DNA of 64,000 nt from Undaria pinnatifida (GCA_012845835.1 JABAKD010000011.1:10230381-10294380); one strand, 5' to 3'. Counted from the first letter of the stretch, positions 36,801 to 47,053 are shown. Numbers and translations are program-made. Notes: a model not told the origin generated them from the sequence alone.

Positions 36801-38788
36801 TTTTGATCAAAACTCAGCTTCGCAAGCTGCGTGTGATACTTCGATCGCGCGTATTACGGGGTGTGTATACCCTCGTGCAGGATACAGGTCGGTAACTCCC
36901 CTGCTAATGCCAGGGTCAAGAGGACTAGCACGTTCAGCACGGTCCTGCGCACGGAAACTGTATAACCCGCGTGAGGGGCACAAAACCAGACATCTTCTGT
37001 AGAATGCAGTATGCATGAAACAATAACAGGTAAGGTTTGTTATAGTGTGAGTTAGATTTTGCAGTGGGCTTGAGTCTACCGGGTTTGTACTCAAGTTCTT
37101 GTGTACTCCCTGTACATGTTACATTAATAAAAATTAAAACGCACTTGGTACAGCTGTGAGATCGAAAGTTTCGTCGAAACTCATATTTGCAAACTGTTCG
37201 TATGAGTTATACCTGGTAGTACATAAGTAACTACAGTATAGTATAGTAGCGCAATAAATTCACATCGACACTTGACAACGGCTGACAACAGCAACACAGC
37301 AGCAGCAGTGCCATTGCATTTGCTATCGGTAGGATAGGTGTACTCGTGCTGTGCGGAGAATGCAGGGGGAACAGTAAAACGGGCGGATCTTGTTGCCGTA
37401 GCTACAGTGCTACTGTAATCACTCGTTACTACAGTTAGTATTTTATCTGCATCGAGAAAGTAAATGGAAGATTCATCCATCAACAACAACACAGGATCTA
37501 CGACCGTACAGCAAGCAGTACTGCTACGGCAGTATGCTGACGTAGATCGGCGTCTTAATCCTCTTTTTTTTATCTGCCTAAGGGATCCTACTCTTAATTC
37601 CAACTAAATATAGTGTATCCGCAAAACGTGGGCCGGGTTTCTTGTTCAAGTCGTAATTTTCAGTCATTAAACGTTCACCCACGTTTTTGTGGACACACTT
37701 CTCCACGTTTTTGTGGACACACTTCTTTCAGTTGGACCCACAAAAATGTTGCAATATTGGAAAAGGATTCACCACCAGGAAAGGAGGGCGACAGCTACTT
37801 GGCGTGCATCACCTCCACGTTCTTTGATCGGACAACAGGTGGTCCTGCACTTGCCAAATTTCTTGGGAATAGAAGCAAGATCGTTTTAATACTACAAAAA
37901 GTATCTCAAGACTACTTCCAAGTGATTTGTCCCAAACAACTTAATTGCCGTTCGAAAGGGGTCAAGGTTAAGGGCAAGGGCAACGGTGAGGGTACCGATA
38001 CGGGTAAGGGTAAAGGTACGGGTAAAGGTACGGGTAAAGATAAAGATAAAGATAATGGTAAGGGTAAGGGTAGGGGCACGGACAAGGGTAAAGGGTAAGG
38101 GTAAGGGTAAGGGTAAGGGTAAGGGTAAGGGTAAAGGTAAGGGTAAGGGTAAGGGTAAGGGTAAGGGTAAGGGTAAGGTTAAGGGTAAGGGTAAGGGTAA
38201 GGGTAAGGGTAAGGGTAAGGGTAAGGGTAAGGTTGAGGGTAAGGGTAAAGGTAAGGGTAAGGGCAGGGACAAGGGCAAGGGCAAGAAAGTGGGCAGGGGT
38301 ACCGGCAAGGATAATGGTGAGGGTAAAGGAAAGGGTAAGGGCTAAGGAACCGGCTACAGGTAAGGGTAGGTTAGGGGCAAGGGTAAGTGTATCGGTAAGG
38401 ACAATGGTAAGTGTATTGGTACTGTGGTAAGGATGATGGAAAGGGTGAGGGTAAGAGTTAAGAAATCGGGTAAAGACAAGGGTGAGGATAAGGGAAAGGA
38501 CAAGGACGAGGGAAGGGGTAAAAGCAAGGGTACGGGTGAGGAGGTCAACGGCAAGGATAACGGTAACGGTAAAGCAAGGACAATGATGAGAGTAAGACAC
38601 GCGCCAAACAAAAGTTGAACACGAAACACGAGCGCACCTCTCCACTCTGGAGTCACCGCCGTGCTCTCCATCCGTCGGTGGAGTCATTTGGGCCAGGTCG
38701 CAGGCAAAGTTGTACACCTTGTACCGGTCGAAGTGGTACTTGTCCAGCAGCCGCCTTACCTCTGTCCTTGGGTCTGCGTACAGTGGAT
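25200..38788 (-). CDS. PTEN-family phosphatase gene (5' end not found)
   Basis: The minus-strand exons are 38788-38638, 33708-33492, 31317-31174, 29854-29660, 28205-28118 and 27811-25200. All are GT-AG with phases 2, 0, 0, 0 and 1, which agree at every join. Together they give about 1,134 residues. In order they match PTEN: the YxxPxxEVxRxLDKYH...YKVYN segment; the SYPFTDD loop holding the general-acid Asp; the signature loop [10 protein letters not shown]; then C2-domain strands including [15 protein letters not shown] and [13 protein letters not shown] proteins act on 3-phosphorylated phosphoinositides, opposing PI3-kinase at membranes. The family is clear from motif order; the substrate is inferred. 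The N-terminal exon(s) and perhaps a short exon between 33.5 and 31.3 kb are missing. The long tail is not part of canonical PTEN. Confidence 0.8.
27812..28117 (-). other. PTEN-like gene, last intron
   Basis: This is a 306-bp intron between GCCG|GTGAGAG and TTTCAG|GC. Nothing else was seen in it. Confidence 0.6.
28118..28205 (-). CDS. PTEN-like gene, short C2 exon
   Basis: The 88-bp exon has acceptor CCCCAAACAG and donor GCCG|GTGAGAG (phase 1). It encodes [20 protein letters not shown] followed by [10 protein letters not shown]. The W-x-N-T-x-F core matches the FWVNTFF strand of the PTEN C2 domain. The phase matches the following exon exactly. Confidence 0.7.
28206..29659 (-). other. PTEN-like gene intron with short repeats
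   Basis: It contains (ACA)n at 28604-28634. It also has three tandem copies of an approximately 40-bp unit with AGCGTTTTGGGT and CATTTTCATT...TCTCAAAA (about 28785-28925). Part of family E (TTCCAAGTGTTTTGTTCCC) lies near 28735. Confidence 0.55.
29660..29854 (-). CDS. PTEN-like gene, C2-domain exon
   Basis: The exon has a pyrimidine-rich acceptor (TTTGCCCTGGCCAG) and phase 0 at both ends (donor AAA|GTAATC). [12 protein letters not shown] corresponds to the C2 strand with the NP/CxPFxxVY pattern of PTEN and tensin. [19 protein letters not shown] corresponds to the GDIKVEF strand. A loop of Lys/Gln/Ser residues separates them. Resemblance is by pattern and order, not by high identity. Confidence 0.65.
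29855..31173 (-). repeat. PTEN-like gene intron with family D repeat and GATCTATAT array
   Basis: A copy of dispersed family D lies at about 30510-30705. From 30712 to 31110 the intron is an AT-rich array of degenerate GATCTATAT units, of the form TATGATCTA. The segment near 29830-29880 is partly repeated near 30080-30115 (CGCACGACGGAT, GTGCTGGCC). Confidence 0.7.
31174..31317 (-). CDS. PTEN-like gene, phosphatase-C2 junction exon
   Basis: The acceptor TTTGTTCAG and donor ATTATC|GTGAGTAAAG enclose exactly 48 codons in phase 0. The middle, [16 protein letters not shown], fits the first C2-domain strand of PTEN and tensin proteins, where a similar strand precedes an I-P motif. It leads directly into the next exon's HNPSCAVYQ. 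The part of PTEN around GVTIPSQRRY has no counterpart here, so one short exon may be unrecognised. Confidence 0.65.
31318..33491 (-). repeat. PTEN-like gene intron with several simple-sequence tracts
   Basis: In plus-strand order it contains a MITE-like fragment (about 31408-31500), a C/T-rich tract (32290-32450), a (GAGATT)n array (32625-32785), a CATCC-rich tract (33125-33350) and a CCCCT-rich tract (33380-33480). A short minus-strand frame at 32852-33000 is open but not recognised. Confidence 0.65.
33492..33708 (-). CDS. PTEN-like gene, catalytic exon
   Basis: The acceptor TGTTTCCCAG is followed by CTACCCC, encoding [18 protein letters not shown], then the signature loop [10 protein letters not shown] about 20 residues on and a helix ending SSYDEVKKE. 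The CX5R spacing is intact, and the WPD-type Asp is kept. The two PTEN lysines flanking the active-site pocket (125 and 128) are kept, but the PTEN Ala126, Gly127 and Thr131 positions are Lys, Glu and Ala. Either of two phase-0 donors fits: GAG|GTGATG (33492) or GAG|GTGAAA (33504). Confidence 0.8.
33725..33955. repeat. (GACAA)n pentanucleotide array
   Basis: It is about 230 bp of GACAA with GACGA, GACCA and GACAC variants, just inside the intron after the catalytic exon's acceptor. Confidence 0.9.
34230..34509 (+). mobile_element. MITE, family M, copy 6
   Basis: The left end GACGCGTGCTACGATAGAGG is intact, and the right end reads GGTCGTAGCACACGCC. Internal blocks match copy 1 in order, including AATTTGGGAGCTTA and TTTCGGGTTAAGGAG. 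It lies inside the long PTEN-like intron. Confidence 0.75.
35963..36334 (+). pseudogene. Possible PIF/Harbinger-like transposase fragment
   Basis: A 123-codon frame contains [17 protein letters not shown] and then [19 protein letters not shown]. This recalls the region upstream of the catalytic domain in Harbinger nucleases, with FRF...L and G-E-E-A-L-L...L-x-R-L patterns. The resemblance is weak, and no catalytic Asp/Glu residues are seen. A perfect 17-bp palindrome interrupts the frame. Some of the frame may be chance. Confidence 0.28.
36174..36213. other. Perfect 17-bp inverted repeat with 6-base loop
   Basis: The arms GGTTTAGGGCAGAGGAG and CTCCTCTGCCCTAAACC surround CGGAAA. This would form a stable hairpin in either strand. 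Confidence 0.9.
38085..38345. repeat. (GGGTAA)n hexanucleotide array
   Basis: It is about 260 bp of GGGTAA units, with degenerate GGGTAA/GGCAAG/GGGTAC sequence on both sides (37970-38600). The unit differs from the TTAGGG-type telomere repeat. It reads Lys-Gly on one strand and Leu-Pro or Leu-Thr on the other, and it lies within the long PTEN-like intron. Confidence 0.9.
38638..38788 (-). CDS. PTEN-like gene, first visible exon
   Basis: The acceptor TATGGCTCAG and donor GGAGAG|GTGCGC bracket 151 bp (phase 1 in, phase 2 out). The product [20 protein letters not shown], followed by [12 protein letters not shown], aligns in spacing with the PTEN segment that contains YRN...VVRFLD and YKIYNLC. 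It ends SRVE/S, just before YPF, as in PTEN. The exon that should encode the PIP2-binding N-terminus was not seen upstream, so the gene is 5'-incomplete in this reading. Confidence 0.75.
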
Positions 38789-38879
38789 CTGAGCCATAAA
38801 CGCCACCAAGCACAACAGTAGCGAAAAGTACGGAGAAAAGTTACGAACTACCCCAGAAGGAATATTGACAGGGGTTTCC

Positions 38880-39180
38880 ACGGATCATAACCCGCCCAGC
38901 GCGGGTCGCGTCAGCAAGTTTCCCAAAACTCGCGGGTCGAGTCTGGTTGGGGTCAGGAGGTGTTCGAATTATCATTAAGTCAGGTCCGCCCAGGCGGTAT
39001 GCAAGTATCACGGGTCGGGTCAGGTCGGGTCAGGTCGGGTCGGGTCGGGTCGGGTCGGGTCGGGTCGGGTCGGGTCGGGTCGGGTCGGGTCGGGTCGGGT
39101 CGGGTCGGGTCGGGTCGGGTCGGGTCGAGTCGAATCGGGCCACCCTGACCCGATTCGACCCACTAGAAACGTAATGTGGC
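38880..39180. repeat. CGGGT-rich dispersed repeat with (CGGGT)n core
   Basis: A perfect (CGGGT)n core of about 110 bp (39014-39125) is flanked by AAAACTCGCGGGTCGAGTC on the left and CACCCTGACCCGATTCGACC on the right. The same flanks occur at 23860-24245. The element lies upstream of the first visible PTEN-like exon, so it may be in an upstream intron. Confidence 0.7.
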
Positions 39181-41320
39181 CCGTGAAAATGGCCGTATTT
39201 TCGTAACTGTCGTCAAGTAAGGTGTGTGCGGTGTCGAAAGGGGTCGTCCCTAGCTTTTGGCGCGTGGAAATTACCAGGGTTTTTCGTTGGTTTGTGCTTG
39301 CGGACAAGTCTGATTTACTATATGGTATTGGTGTATGTGGCGGTAGCATCTTCGGAGATGCGGTGGAAGTCATCGTTTCCCGAAAGGATACAATATATTG
39401 GTATATGAACGCCACTCTAGGATATCGTATACCAAAACATAACGACCGGCACAACCCCCCTCTTGTCGGTTCATGAGTTGGTTTGTTGTTGTTCTTTAAT
39501 GTACATCAGTAACGATGTCTGCACCTTCTTATCTACTCTCATCATGATGGCCGCACGGGTGTCGAGAGTCTTCTCCCCGTGATCGAGCCTAGCCAGCCTG
39601 CACCCCGGCATACTGATCTATCCATTACACTTTATTTTTAACCGATCGGGATCACTTCTCACAACAGTCGGATCGGGTAAGGGTGACCCGACGACCCATG
39701 AGACTTTTTCGAACACTCACCTGACCCGATCCGACTCAACCTCCGGGATTTTTTTATAACTCCCGCGGGCCGGTTCTTGACCCGTGGAAAATCCCTTGGA
39801 AATTACAAACTCGCATTCGCTCGTAATGGTGACAACTGCAACAACTGCATAACTAACTGCAAGTGGCCAAGAGGAGGCTGCCCGAACAAACGACCCGCGC
39901 CGCAACAACAACGCCACACCACAAACAATAGTCGCAGCCGGAAAAAAAAAACGGGGCCTGCGCTGCTACCGCATGCCACAGTAGTAGCGTTGCTGTCTGG
40001 AGTGCTACTATCACGGAGATCCATTATTAACAGGATGAAATCGCACACAAAACTAAACAGGAAAGCATCGCCATCTTTCAGGCTAGCTCTCCTACGCTAC
40101 GGCTGTGTCCGATTGTTCGATTGAGGCTCCGTATGCCTGGTACGACCAACCAACAACAGAAACATGAGCAAACGCTACAAGAAACAAAACTCGGGTGCTT
40201 TTTATGCCCCCTTTTTCTGTTTGACAATTCATCCTCCTCACAGTGGATCTCCCTATTAGTATCGTTGCCATTTAACACCACCGCATGCAATGCAGGCTGC
40301 ACAGCCGAAAACGACCGAGCCTCCCCGCGTGCGTCTGTACTGGAGCTAAAAAAACTGCATTTGCGCAGGCGGCTTATGGTTTGCTAACGATCACTACTTT
40401 TGCTGTCTGGAGCGCGACTCCTGCAAATAACAGGCTGCACAGCCGAAAACAACCCCCCTCCCCCCGCCGCGCGCGTCTGCACTACATCTGCGCTGCATCT
40501 GCACAGCTGCTATATGCGACTGGCTGCAGGGTCGTTGTTCTGGAGTGCTAAAATACTACTAATAAGAACGATTATTAACATTATTATACCTGGCATAGAC
40601 TATAGAGCCTGTCCTGTGACCACGGACTTGATTGTGCGAGTTAATGTGAGAACAACAGCAACAACAACATAGAGCGATAATACTGCTAAATGCTACACAA
40701 CCTATACAGCCGAAAACAACCCCGGTGCCTGCACTACTGCTGCGTCTGCGCTGCTGCTACTGCATGCTACTGGCTACAGCGCTATTATCTGGAGTGGTCC
40801 TTATGTAAAAACAGGCTGTCCGAATTAACTCCCCATTGCTTCCATATTTTACAGCAGTATTATTGCATGTTACTGGCTACGGCTTTGTAGTATGGAGTGC
40901 TGTAATACTACTACTATGGAACCTGGCCTTTCACGGGGTCCCGGTGTCTAAGTGGAGAGGGCGGTCCCGGAGGTCTGGTGCTCGTCGCGGAGCGGAAGTC
41001 GAAGCGGAGAGTGCTATTTAATATATTTATTAGTGCTATTTAATACACAGGCAACTGTCCGACGAAGAATATGCAAATATCCTGCATGATCAAAACATAA
41101 CACAGGATCAACGGCTAGAACACGGTAAACGGCGAGAACAAGCGGTGCGAGCGCAAACAAGGAGATTGTCTGAAGGGAGCGACATGCCATTCAGAGCCGG
41201 CCGCGTATATCATAAAAATAAAAATACACTCCAGCCGCGAGATCGAAGATTTCGTCGAACCTCATCTTTGCAAGCTTATGTATAGCATCCCAGGCCAGCG
41301 TTGGCAGAGTCAAACATGTC
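39181..41320. other. Region without a supported gene
   Basis: Open frames at 39222-39476 exist on both strands without splice support. GGATCGGGTAAGGGTGACCC near 39670 is another trace of the CGGGT family. Repeated blocks of the form CAGGCTGCACAGCCGAAAAC recur at about 40292, 40430 and 40705, and part of family D is at about 40609-40665. Confidence 0.4.
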
Positions 41321-41324
41321 AGTA

Positions 41325-41682
41325 GACAGTCAGTCAAGGGCGTCTAACCAATTGTTCCACACTAAAACCTAGTATTTTGACGTCAGTCAAGGTGTATCAT
41401 TAGAAAATTGCCGTCGGTCAAGGGATGGAACTGCCGTCTCCTGACGGCTGGGATAGGGGTTATACAACCAATAATCAACATTCATTCTAGACAGTCAGTC
41501 AGTCAAGGGCGTCTGACCAATTGTTCCACACTAAAACCTAGTATTTTGACGTCAGTCAAGGTGGATCATTAGAAAATTGCCGTCGGTCAAGGGATGGAAC
41601 TGCCGTCTCCTGACGGCTGGGATGGGGGTTATACAACCAATAATCAACATTCATTCTATATCTACGGTGGTGGCTACGCCGA
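41325..41682. repeat. Tandem duplication of a 179-bp unit
   Basis: Two nearly identical copies run from 41325 and 41504. Each contains TATTTTGACGTCAGTCAAGG and GTCTCCTGACGGCTGGGAT, blocks rich in short inverted TGACG/CGTCA motifs. Only a few substitutions separate the copies, so the duplication is recent. Confidence 0.85.
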
Positions 41683-43507
41683 CTTAAAAGTACCCCTCTT
41701 ACCTACAGCAGTAGTAGCGTTCTCTCTATTACTGATTCATCTGTTACTACTGAAAAAGTCTATTCACACTAATTCCAAGTAACTCTATTACAACAGTAAC
41801 TCTATTAATAATGCCGTAATTATATCAATACAATGCAGTAACTATAATTACTGACAAGGAGCTCTACTAATAATAGAGTAACTCCACTAATGCACTACTA
41901 TTCAACGCAGTAACTCTATCAATACAGCAACTCCACCAATACATACAGCAAGCAGTAGTACCTCTATTAATACAGCTGTGTACGTACGGTAACTATTATA
42001 AATAGATTAAAAATACGGCAGTATTGCTAGTACTTGTAGTAGAATCCTTCTGAAGCCCATGTTAACAGCGATCAACAAAACGACGAGGGAGTGAGAACGA
42101 TTTCAACCAAGCATCTATCAACATGAACAGCTTTTGCGGCAGTGCAAGCATCACCATGCCGCGCTCGCGCGTGACGCACACCATCATACCAGGCAGCCCC
42201 TTACGCCGCACTTTGGGCACATCCCCGCCTACCCCGCCTACCCCAGCACCCCTGCTGTATACTGTGTATTGTATTGAATACCAGGTATATTTGTAGCCCG
42301 GCCTTCTTCATGTGGACGACGCTGTAATCATTCGTACTACTGCTGTAGTTACATACATCACTAACACGGGACCAAGGCTATACGTACGGTATTGTAGTAT
42401 CATACTCTATGTCATGCCTCCTTTTTCGCCACCTGGTATTAAATAACTAATATCACCCTGTTGACCCTGATAGCTACACTGCAGTTGCAAGGGGAGTCGC
42501 CGACCCATATCCTTAATGAGGACACACAACCCGTAATACGCGCGATCGGAGTATCACACACAGCTTGCAAAGATGAGCTTCGACAAAAATATTCGACCTC
42601 ACAGCTGGAGTGTATTTTTAATTCTATAATAAATAGTAGTGGTGGGTGTTGTGGATGTTGCGAGTGACTCTCCACCTCACGGACAAAAAAAAAATTGATT
42701 TGAGCAATTTTTTTTTGGTGCAGCGTATCATAAAAGCATTCCGGATTCACGTGGTATTGTAAAAAAAATAAAACAGCACGAAAGCTTACCACCGCAGAGC
42801 AACAGGGGGGGGTCACTCGGGGGGGTCACTCGGGCGAGTGACCCCATGCCATTGCAACACAAAGAGGTCTCAAAACCGCCTCCCCCTACCGTTCGTAGTC
42901 TTGGTGACGTCTCTGCAGACTGGTATGATATGTTAGACATGATGTCATATGTTATGTACAGCTGGCACTTTGTGGATTCCATAGGAGGGCTCCATTTGTA
43001 ACCCTTTTAACAGCTAAGAGCTGTACCCGCGTTTTGTGGACAAGGTACTTGGAAATTGTGTACGATAACTTTGTTTGGCAGTTCTGAAAGGGCTGAAAAA
43101 ACATTTATACGTTGTAACCGACAACGTCGCCGGAATACATGGATATGTATACTTGCAATTTTTTTCCGTTTTATACCTTACGTCGTAGGACAATGATATT
43201 GCTCATCGAGTTGCACTTATGAACCCAATATCGCTGAAATATATAGACATACTTCGAAGTATATGTAAATTTATTTTTTCCGTTTTGTACCTCGGGACTT
43301 ACGACAATGGATTCGTTAATCGGTTTGCACTTACTGTACTTAAAATTTGCTCTATTAATATGGCAGTTTTTGGGTGGGGTATAGAGTAGTTTATCACGCC
43401 ACCACCCTCTGAAAGAAAAAACAAAGATTGATCGGTGAACCTTAACCTATTCTATACCGTATGATAGCATCTGTCTAACAAGTCCCAAAGGGGCTGATAT
43501 TACATTA
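41683..43507. other. Region without a supported gene
   Basis: At 41770-41960 there are loosely repeated CTCTATTAATA/AGTAACT units. An inverted copy of family B lies at about 42440-42640. Confidence 0.4.
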
Positions 43508-43807
43508 TTAGTAGTATAGATATACGATAACCAACTCGGAACGGTTCAGATAGAGCAGTAGGGGTCCCCCAATAAGGCCACCTGTGTAAGGCTGTATATC
43601 CCGATACAAGGCCGTCAAAATCGCTTGGAGCGACTGGGGAATTTCACTCATCACCTGGAATGAAATAAGGCGGATTCTCCCCACAAGGCGGTCGCATTGC
43701 TCTGGCGCACCACCGCCTTCCTGGAATATCCCTATATAGTGCTGCTGTAGCCCCTTTTTAGATTCGCACCACAATATCTTAGACATTGATGTGAGATATA
43801 TTTTCAA
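43508..43807 (-). CDS. Uncharacterised ORF, possible exon
   Basis: The 99-codon frame starts at an ATG. Its composition is balanced and protein-like (GLQQHYIGIFQEGGG, QSLQAILTALYRDIQPYTGG) rather than repeat-driven. An internal ATTCCAG|GTGATGAGT could be a donor, so this may be an exon rather than a whole gene. The product was not recognised. Confidence 0.3.
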   Translation of the reverse strand: MKIYLTSMSKILWCESKKGLQQHYIGIFQEGGGAPEQCDRLVGRIRLISFQVMSEIPQSLQAILTALYRDIQPYTGGLIGGPLLLYLNRSELVIVYLYY

Positions 43808-46681
43808 GTAGTCAAAAGGGGTAAATCACTGTTAATATAAGAATAGTATTGGGATAATATGTACGGAGCATGTCGTCGAAAAATTATGTGGATGTATGAC
43901 GTGAATGAGTGCGGGGGGAAGGGAAACGTGGGTGTGGCATCTGTTGGCTCTTACCGGCGCTGGCATTGACCCGACTCTTGACGCCATGCACGATAATTCG
44001 CTTCGTCACGTACGCCAGGTCCAGATCGAAACCGTCCTGTTCGTACAAGAATCACAAGCAAAGAGAGACACGACAAACAAGAGAGGCATGGCAAACACGA
44101 GAGGCATGAGTAAGAAACAAGAAAGGCATGATGAACAAGTGAAACAGGGCACACAAGACAAAACACAACAAACAAAAGAGACTTGACAAAACAAGAGATA
44201 CATGACAAAACAAGAAAGACATTCCAAAACAAGAGAGACGTCGCCAACAAGAGGGACATGACACACAAAAGAGAACAAGGTACAGACCAAGACACGCCAC
44301 GCCACACGGGTCGGGGCGGGGCGGGTGCGTGTAGGTATTATACGCGACGTAGCACGGCAATTCCACACAACGTCACTATTAATAGTACACATAATAAACG
44401 TCACCTCACCGATAACAATGCCATCACACATTACTAGCATCACAATGTACATGCGCCTTGACCATGTCTTAATATCTGTGTTTTACTATTCTTCTACTCC
44501 TCCAGGGTTGGTGGAGCCTATCCTGTGACGACGGATGACTACCTGCTACGGACTAGACAAACGATTAGTTGATGTGAGGATAACAACTGCCTGGTGTGAC
44601 CAAGGCTACGTACATGTGAGAACACAACAAAAAAAAATGTTTGAATAAGTAACGCTAAGCGAGGAGGGGGTAAACCCCCCTCTTTCCCTCTGAGCGCGGG
44701 CTCTGTTCCACGCTCAAAAAACGGGCTTTAACGGCTTTAGAAAAGGCGTTCATATATACATGTCTAGTCGGCGCAGAGAAACGAAAACTTCCATGGCCGT
44801 GGATATCGCGCATCAGCAACAAAAAGTAGGGCTGGCGCAGCCATTGCACTGTCGCGAGTGGCTCTGAGACGCCGAAAAATAGGTCAAGTAACCCCTGACC
44901 CCCCTGCTACAACAGCTGAATGAAGCTCAACGTTGAGCGGCTTCGTCTTGCATGCGCACCTGGCGATTCTCGCCGAATTGCGAGCAGCAGAGCGCCATGC
45001 CACACCGTCTATATGTGGGAATATACTCGCGTTGCTTGTTATGGAATGTGTGATTCCTCGCAATTTCAATACCAGGTATCCTGGTACCTAATACCACTGC
45101 TGACACGTGCCAGCTACCACACATATGCACCGCACGTACTACAACACTCTGGTTATCTCAAACTACTACTGTAAATAATGTACTAGTACCCCCCCCCCCC
45201 CGGTGAAAATCCACCACTCCCATTGTATGATAATATTAAATAATGTAAAAGTCTGTGATTACAATAGTACCCCCCCTGGCGAAAATTAGCCGCTAATTGC
45301 GCTATGTTGTGATATTAACAGTGTGCACCAGTCAGATGTTTGCAACAATAACATATAATAGTACCATAATACCCCTCCTGCAACAAAGCCCCTACCTAGC
45401 ATCGGCCGAGCAGCCGTCAATAATGGTCAAAAATAGGCGGTGGAACGGAATCAATCAGTACATCCATGCATTATATAATGCATTATATAATATCACCATC
45501 ACACTATAGCCGTACCCCCCCTAGGCACAAAATCATGATATCCACCAAGCGTACTGCATACACCAGAATTACGATTCCATACCTGCAGTACCCCCCCCTT
45601 CAAACTCGTTCAGTACAAGATAATAGTGGCTTTTTTCACTGGTAATTAGGGTTGGTAATCAGCAAAAAATGTAATCATGATTTATCACGTTTTCAAATCA
45701 TGATTATTCTAATCATAATCATGATCAATATCAGTTGCCCTTGATTAGTTGATTATTGTATATAGCTGTATGGTTTTTAGCATGGAATTCGTACTACTGT
45801 ACAACGTCATACAACTAAAGCGATGAAGCGCATGGCTTTTAGTATGGCATACTAAAATGATGTAAAAACAAAGTGTATGGGCTTTACAATGCCATTTATA
45901 AAATCGAAACAAATCAAAGGTGCTGTATGTTTTTTAGCGTGGGAAAAAAAAGGTATTGGTTTCAGCATCACCATGCTAAATTACCACCAAAACATATGCA
46001 GGTTTTAGTACGGCATACAGAGCGCTATACAAGACAAAGCAATCAAATAGTCAAGCTTTTTCAAGTAAAAAAACATCAAAACAATCAAAAACCAAATCAA
46101 GCCCGTGTTTTTTGTTGATCAATCTTACCAACCCTACTCGTGATGCAGCAGTAACGCACACCATTTGTATTATGACAGAACTGCAGTACCCCGAACACTA
46201 TTGATGGCCACTTCCATCGTCACCATTATCGACCGCTGATGTACTGGTATTAATACGACTCAACTACGAATGAATGGTGAACCGAAGTTGTCGACGCAAA
46301 ATTTGGGCGTACCGTACACGAAGCACAAGTACTATTGAAGCAGTAGAAGTAGTAGGAGTTTTTAGCTGGTGGATTGAAGATTGAAGATTTGAACAGTACA
46401 AACATGCTACTTACAAATCATGGGGGATATGCTGCTTCATACCATAGTTTAGTTGGCACTTGGTAGTACTATTATGGTTGTAATACTATTAATAGTGTAA
46501 TGGTAGAGACAATAATAGGGCACACCCAGCCTAAATTGGATCTACCCTTTCTCTTGTATTTTCTATGCATAATAAACTTCCGCAATTCGGATATACCATA
46601 TCCCTGTTCGATATGATCTATTAACGATATATGTCCTGTCCTCCAGGGCAAAAAGATCCCTGGCCTGCGTGATTTGCGTGG
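43808..46681. other. Region without a supported gene
   Basis: AACAAGAGAGACATGACA-type degenerate repeats lie at 44080-44275 and a diverged family D block at about 44515-44600. C-runs lie at about 45187-45200 and 45270, and clustered AATCATGATT palindromes at 45675-45730. A minus-strand frame at 46472-46735 is open but unrecognised. Confidence 0.4.
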
Positions 46682-46765
46682 TGTTATAAGGCTTAGTTTG
46701 GGTAAGCTATTGGTTAACCTTTTGCAAGTGGTCAAACGAACTTATACCCCACTAATACCTTAACA
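46682..46765 (+). repeat. Left LTR of TRIM copy 1
   Basis: It is 84 bp, from TGTTATAAGGCTTAG to CCTTAACA. Confidence 0.85.
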
Positions 46766-46969
46766 AATGGCGTCGTCGGCCGGATCATGGGTTTTTTGGG
46801 TCGTGGGTTCAAGCCCCACACCCACCATAATAAACATTTTCAGACTTTCTCCATGTCGAACTTGAAAAATACTCTCCCCGGTATGCCCAGGAAATGAAAC
46901 GGCTTGGATATTAACAGGTCCGCCGTATATCCGACCGACCTGCTATCCCGCCGTTTCAGGGGGGGAGAG

Positions 46970-47053
46970 TGTTATAAGGCTTAGTTTGGGTAAGCTATTG
47001 GTTAACCTTTTGCAAGTGGTCAAACGGACTAATACCCCACGAATACCTTAACA
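46970..47053 (+). repeat. Right LTR of TRIM copy 1
   Basis: It is 84 bp, about three substitutions from the left LTR, and directly preceded by the polypurine tract. Confidence 0.85.

Larger units (their letters stand above)
33709..38637 (-). other. PTEN-like gene, 4.9-kb intron between the YKVYN and catalytic exons
   Basis: This intron holds the (GACAA)n array, MITE copy 6, a possible transposase fragment with a palindrome near 36.2 kb, two copies of family B (about 36780-37090 and 37125-37200) and the GGGTAA array. Exons of one gene on both sides match in phase, so these elements are inferred to be intronic insertions. Confidence 0.6.
46682..47053 (+). mobile_element. Complete TRIM retroelement, copy 1
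   Basis: Two 84-bp direct repeats (46682-46765 and 46970-47053) begin TGTTATAAGG and end CCTTAACA, so each has TG...CA ends and a TGTTA/TAACA inversion. They differ at about three positions. Two bases after the left LTR comes TGGCGTCGTCGGC, as expected for a primer-binding site complementary to a tRNA ending in CCA. The right LTR is preceded by AGGGGGGGAGAG, a polypurine tract. GTGG flanks both sides as a 4-bp target duplication. The 204-bp interior has no ORF but contains GGGTTCAAGCCCC, like a Pol III B box. It is non-autonomous. Confidence 0.85.

Noticed and set aside
38085..38345. Interstitial telomere array
   Set aside because: The unit is GGGTAA, whose complement is TTACCC. Telomeric TTAGGG would read GGGTTA. 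It is a different hexamer.
37892..38813. A 281-codon minus-strand ORF across the GGGTAA array
   Set aside because: Only its first 50 or so residues are coding (PTEN-like exon). After the GTGCGC donor it is Leu/Thr repeat read-through.
46766..46840. Functional tRNA gene in the TRIM interior
   Set aside because: Only the T-arm/B-box-like part fits. No complete cloverleaf with an anticodon arm could be drawn.
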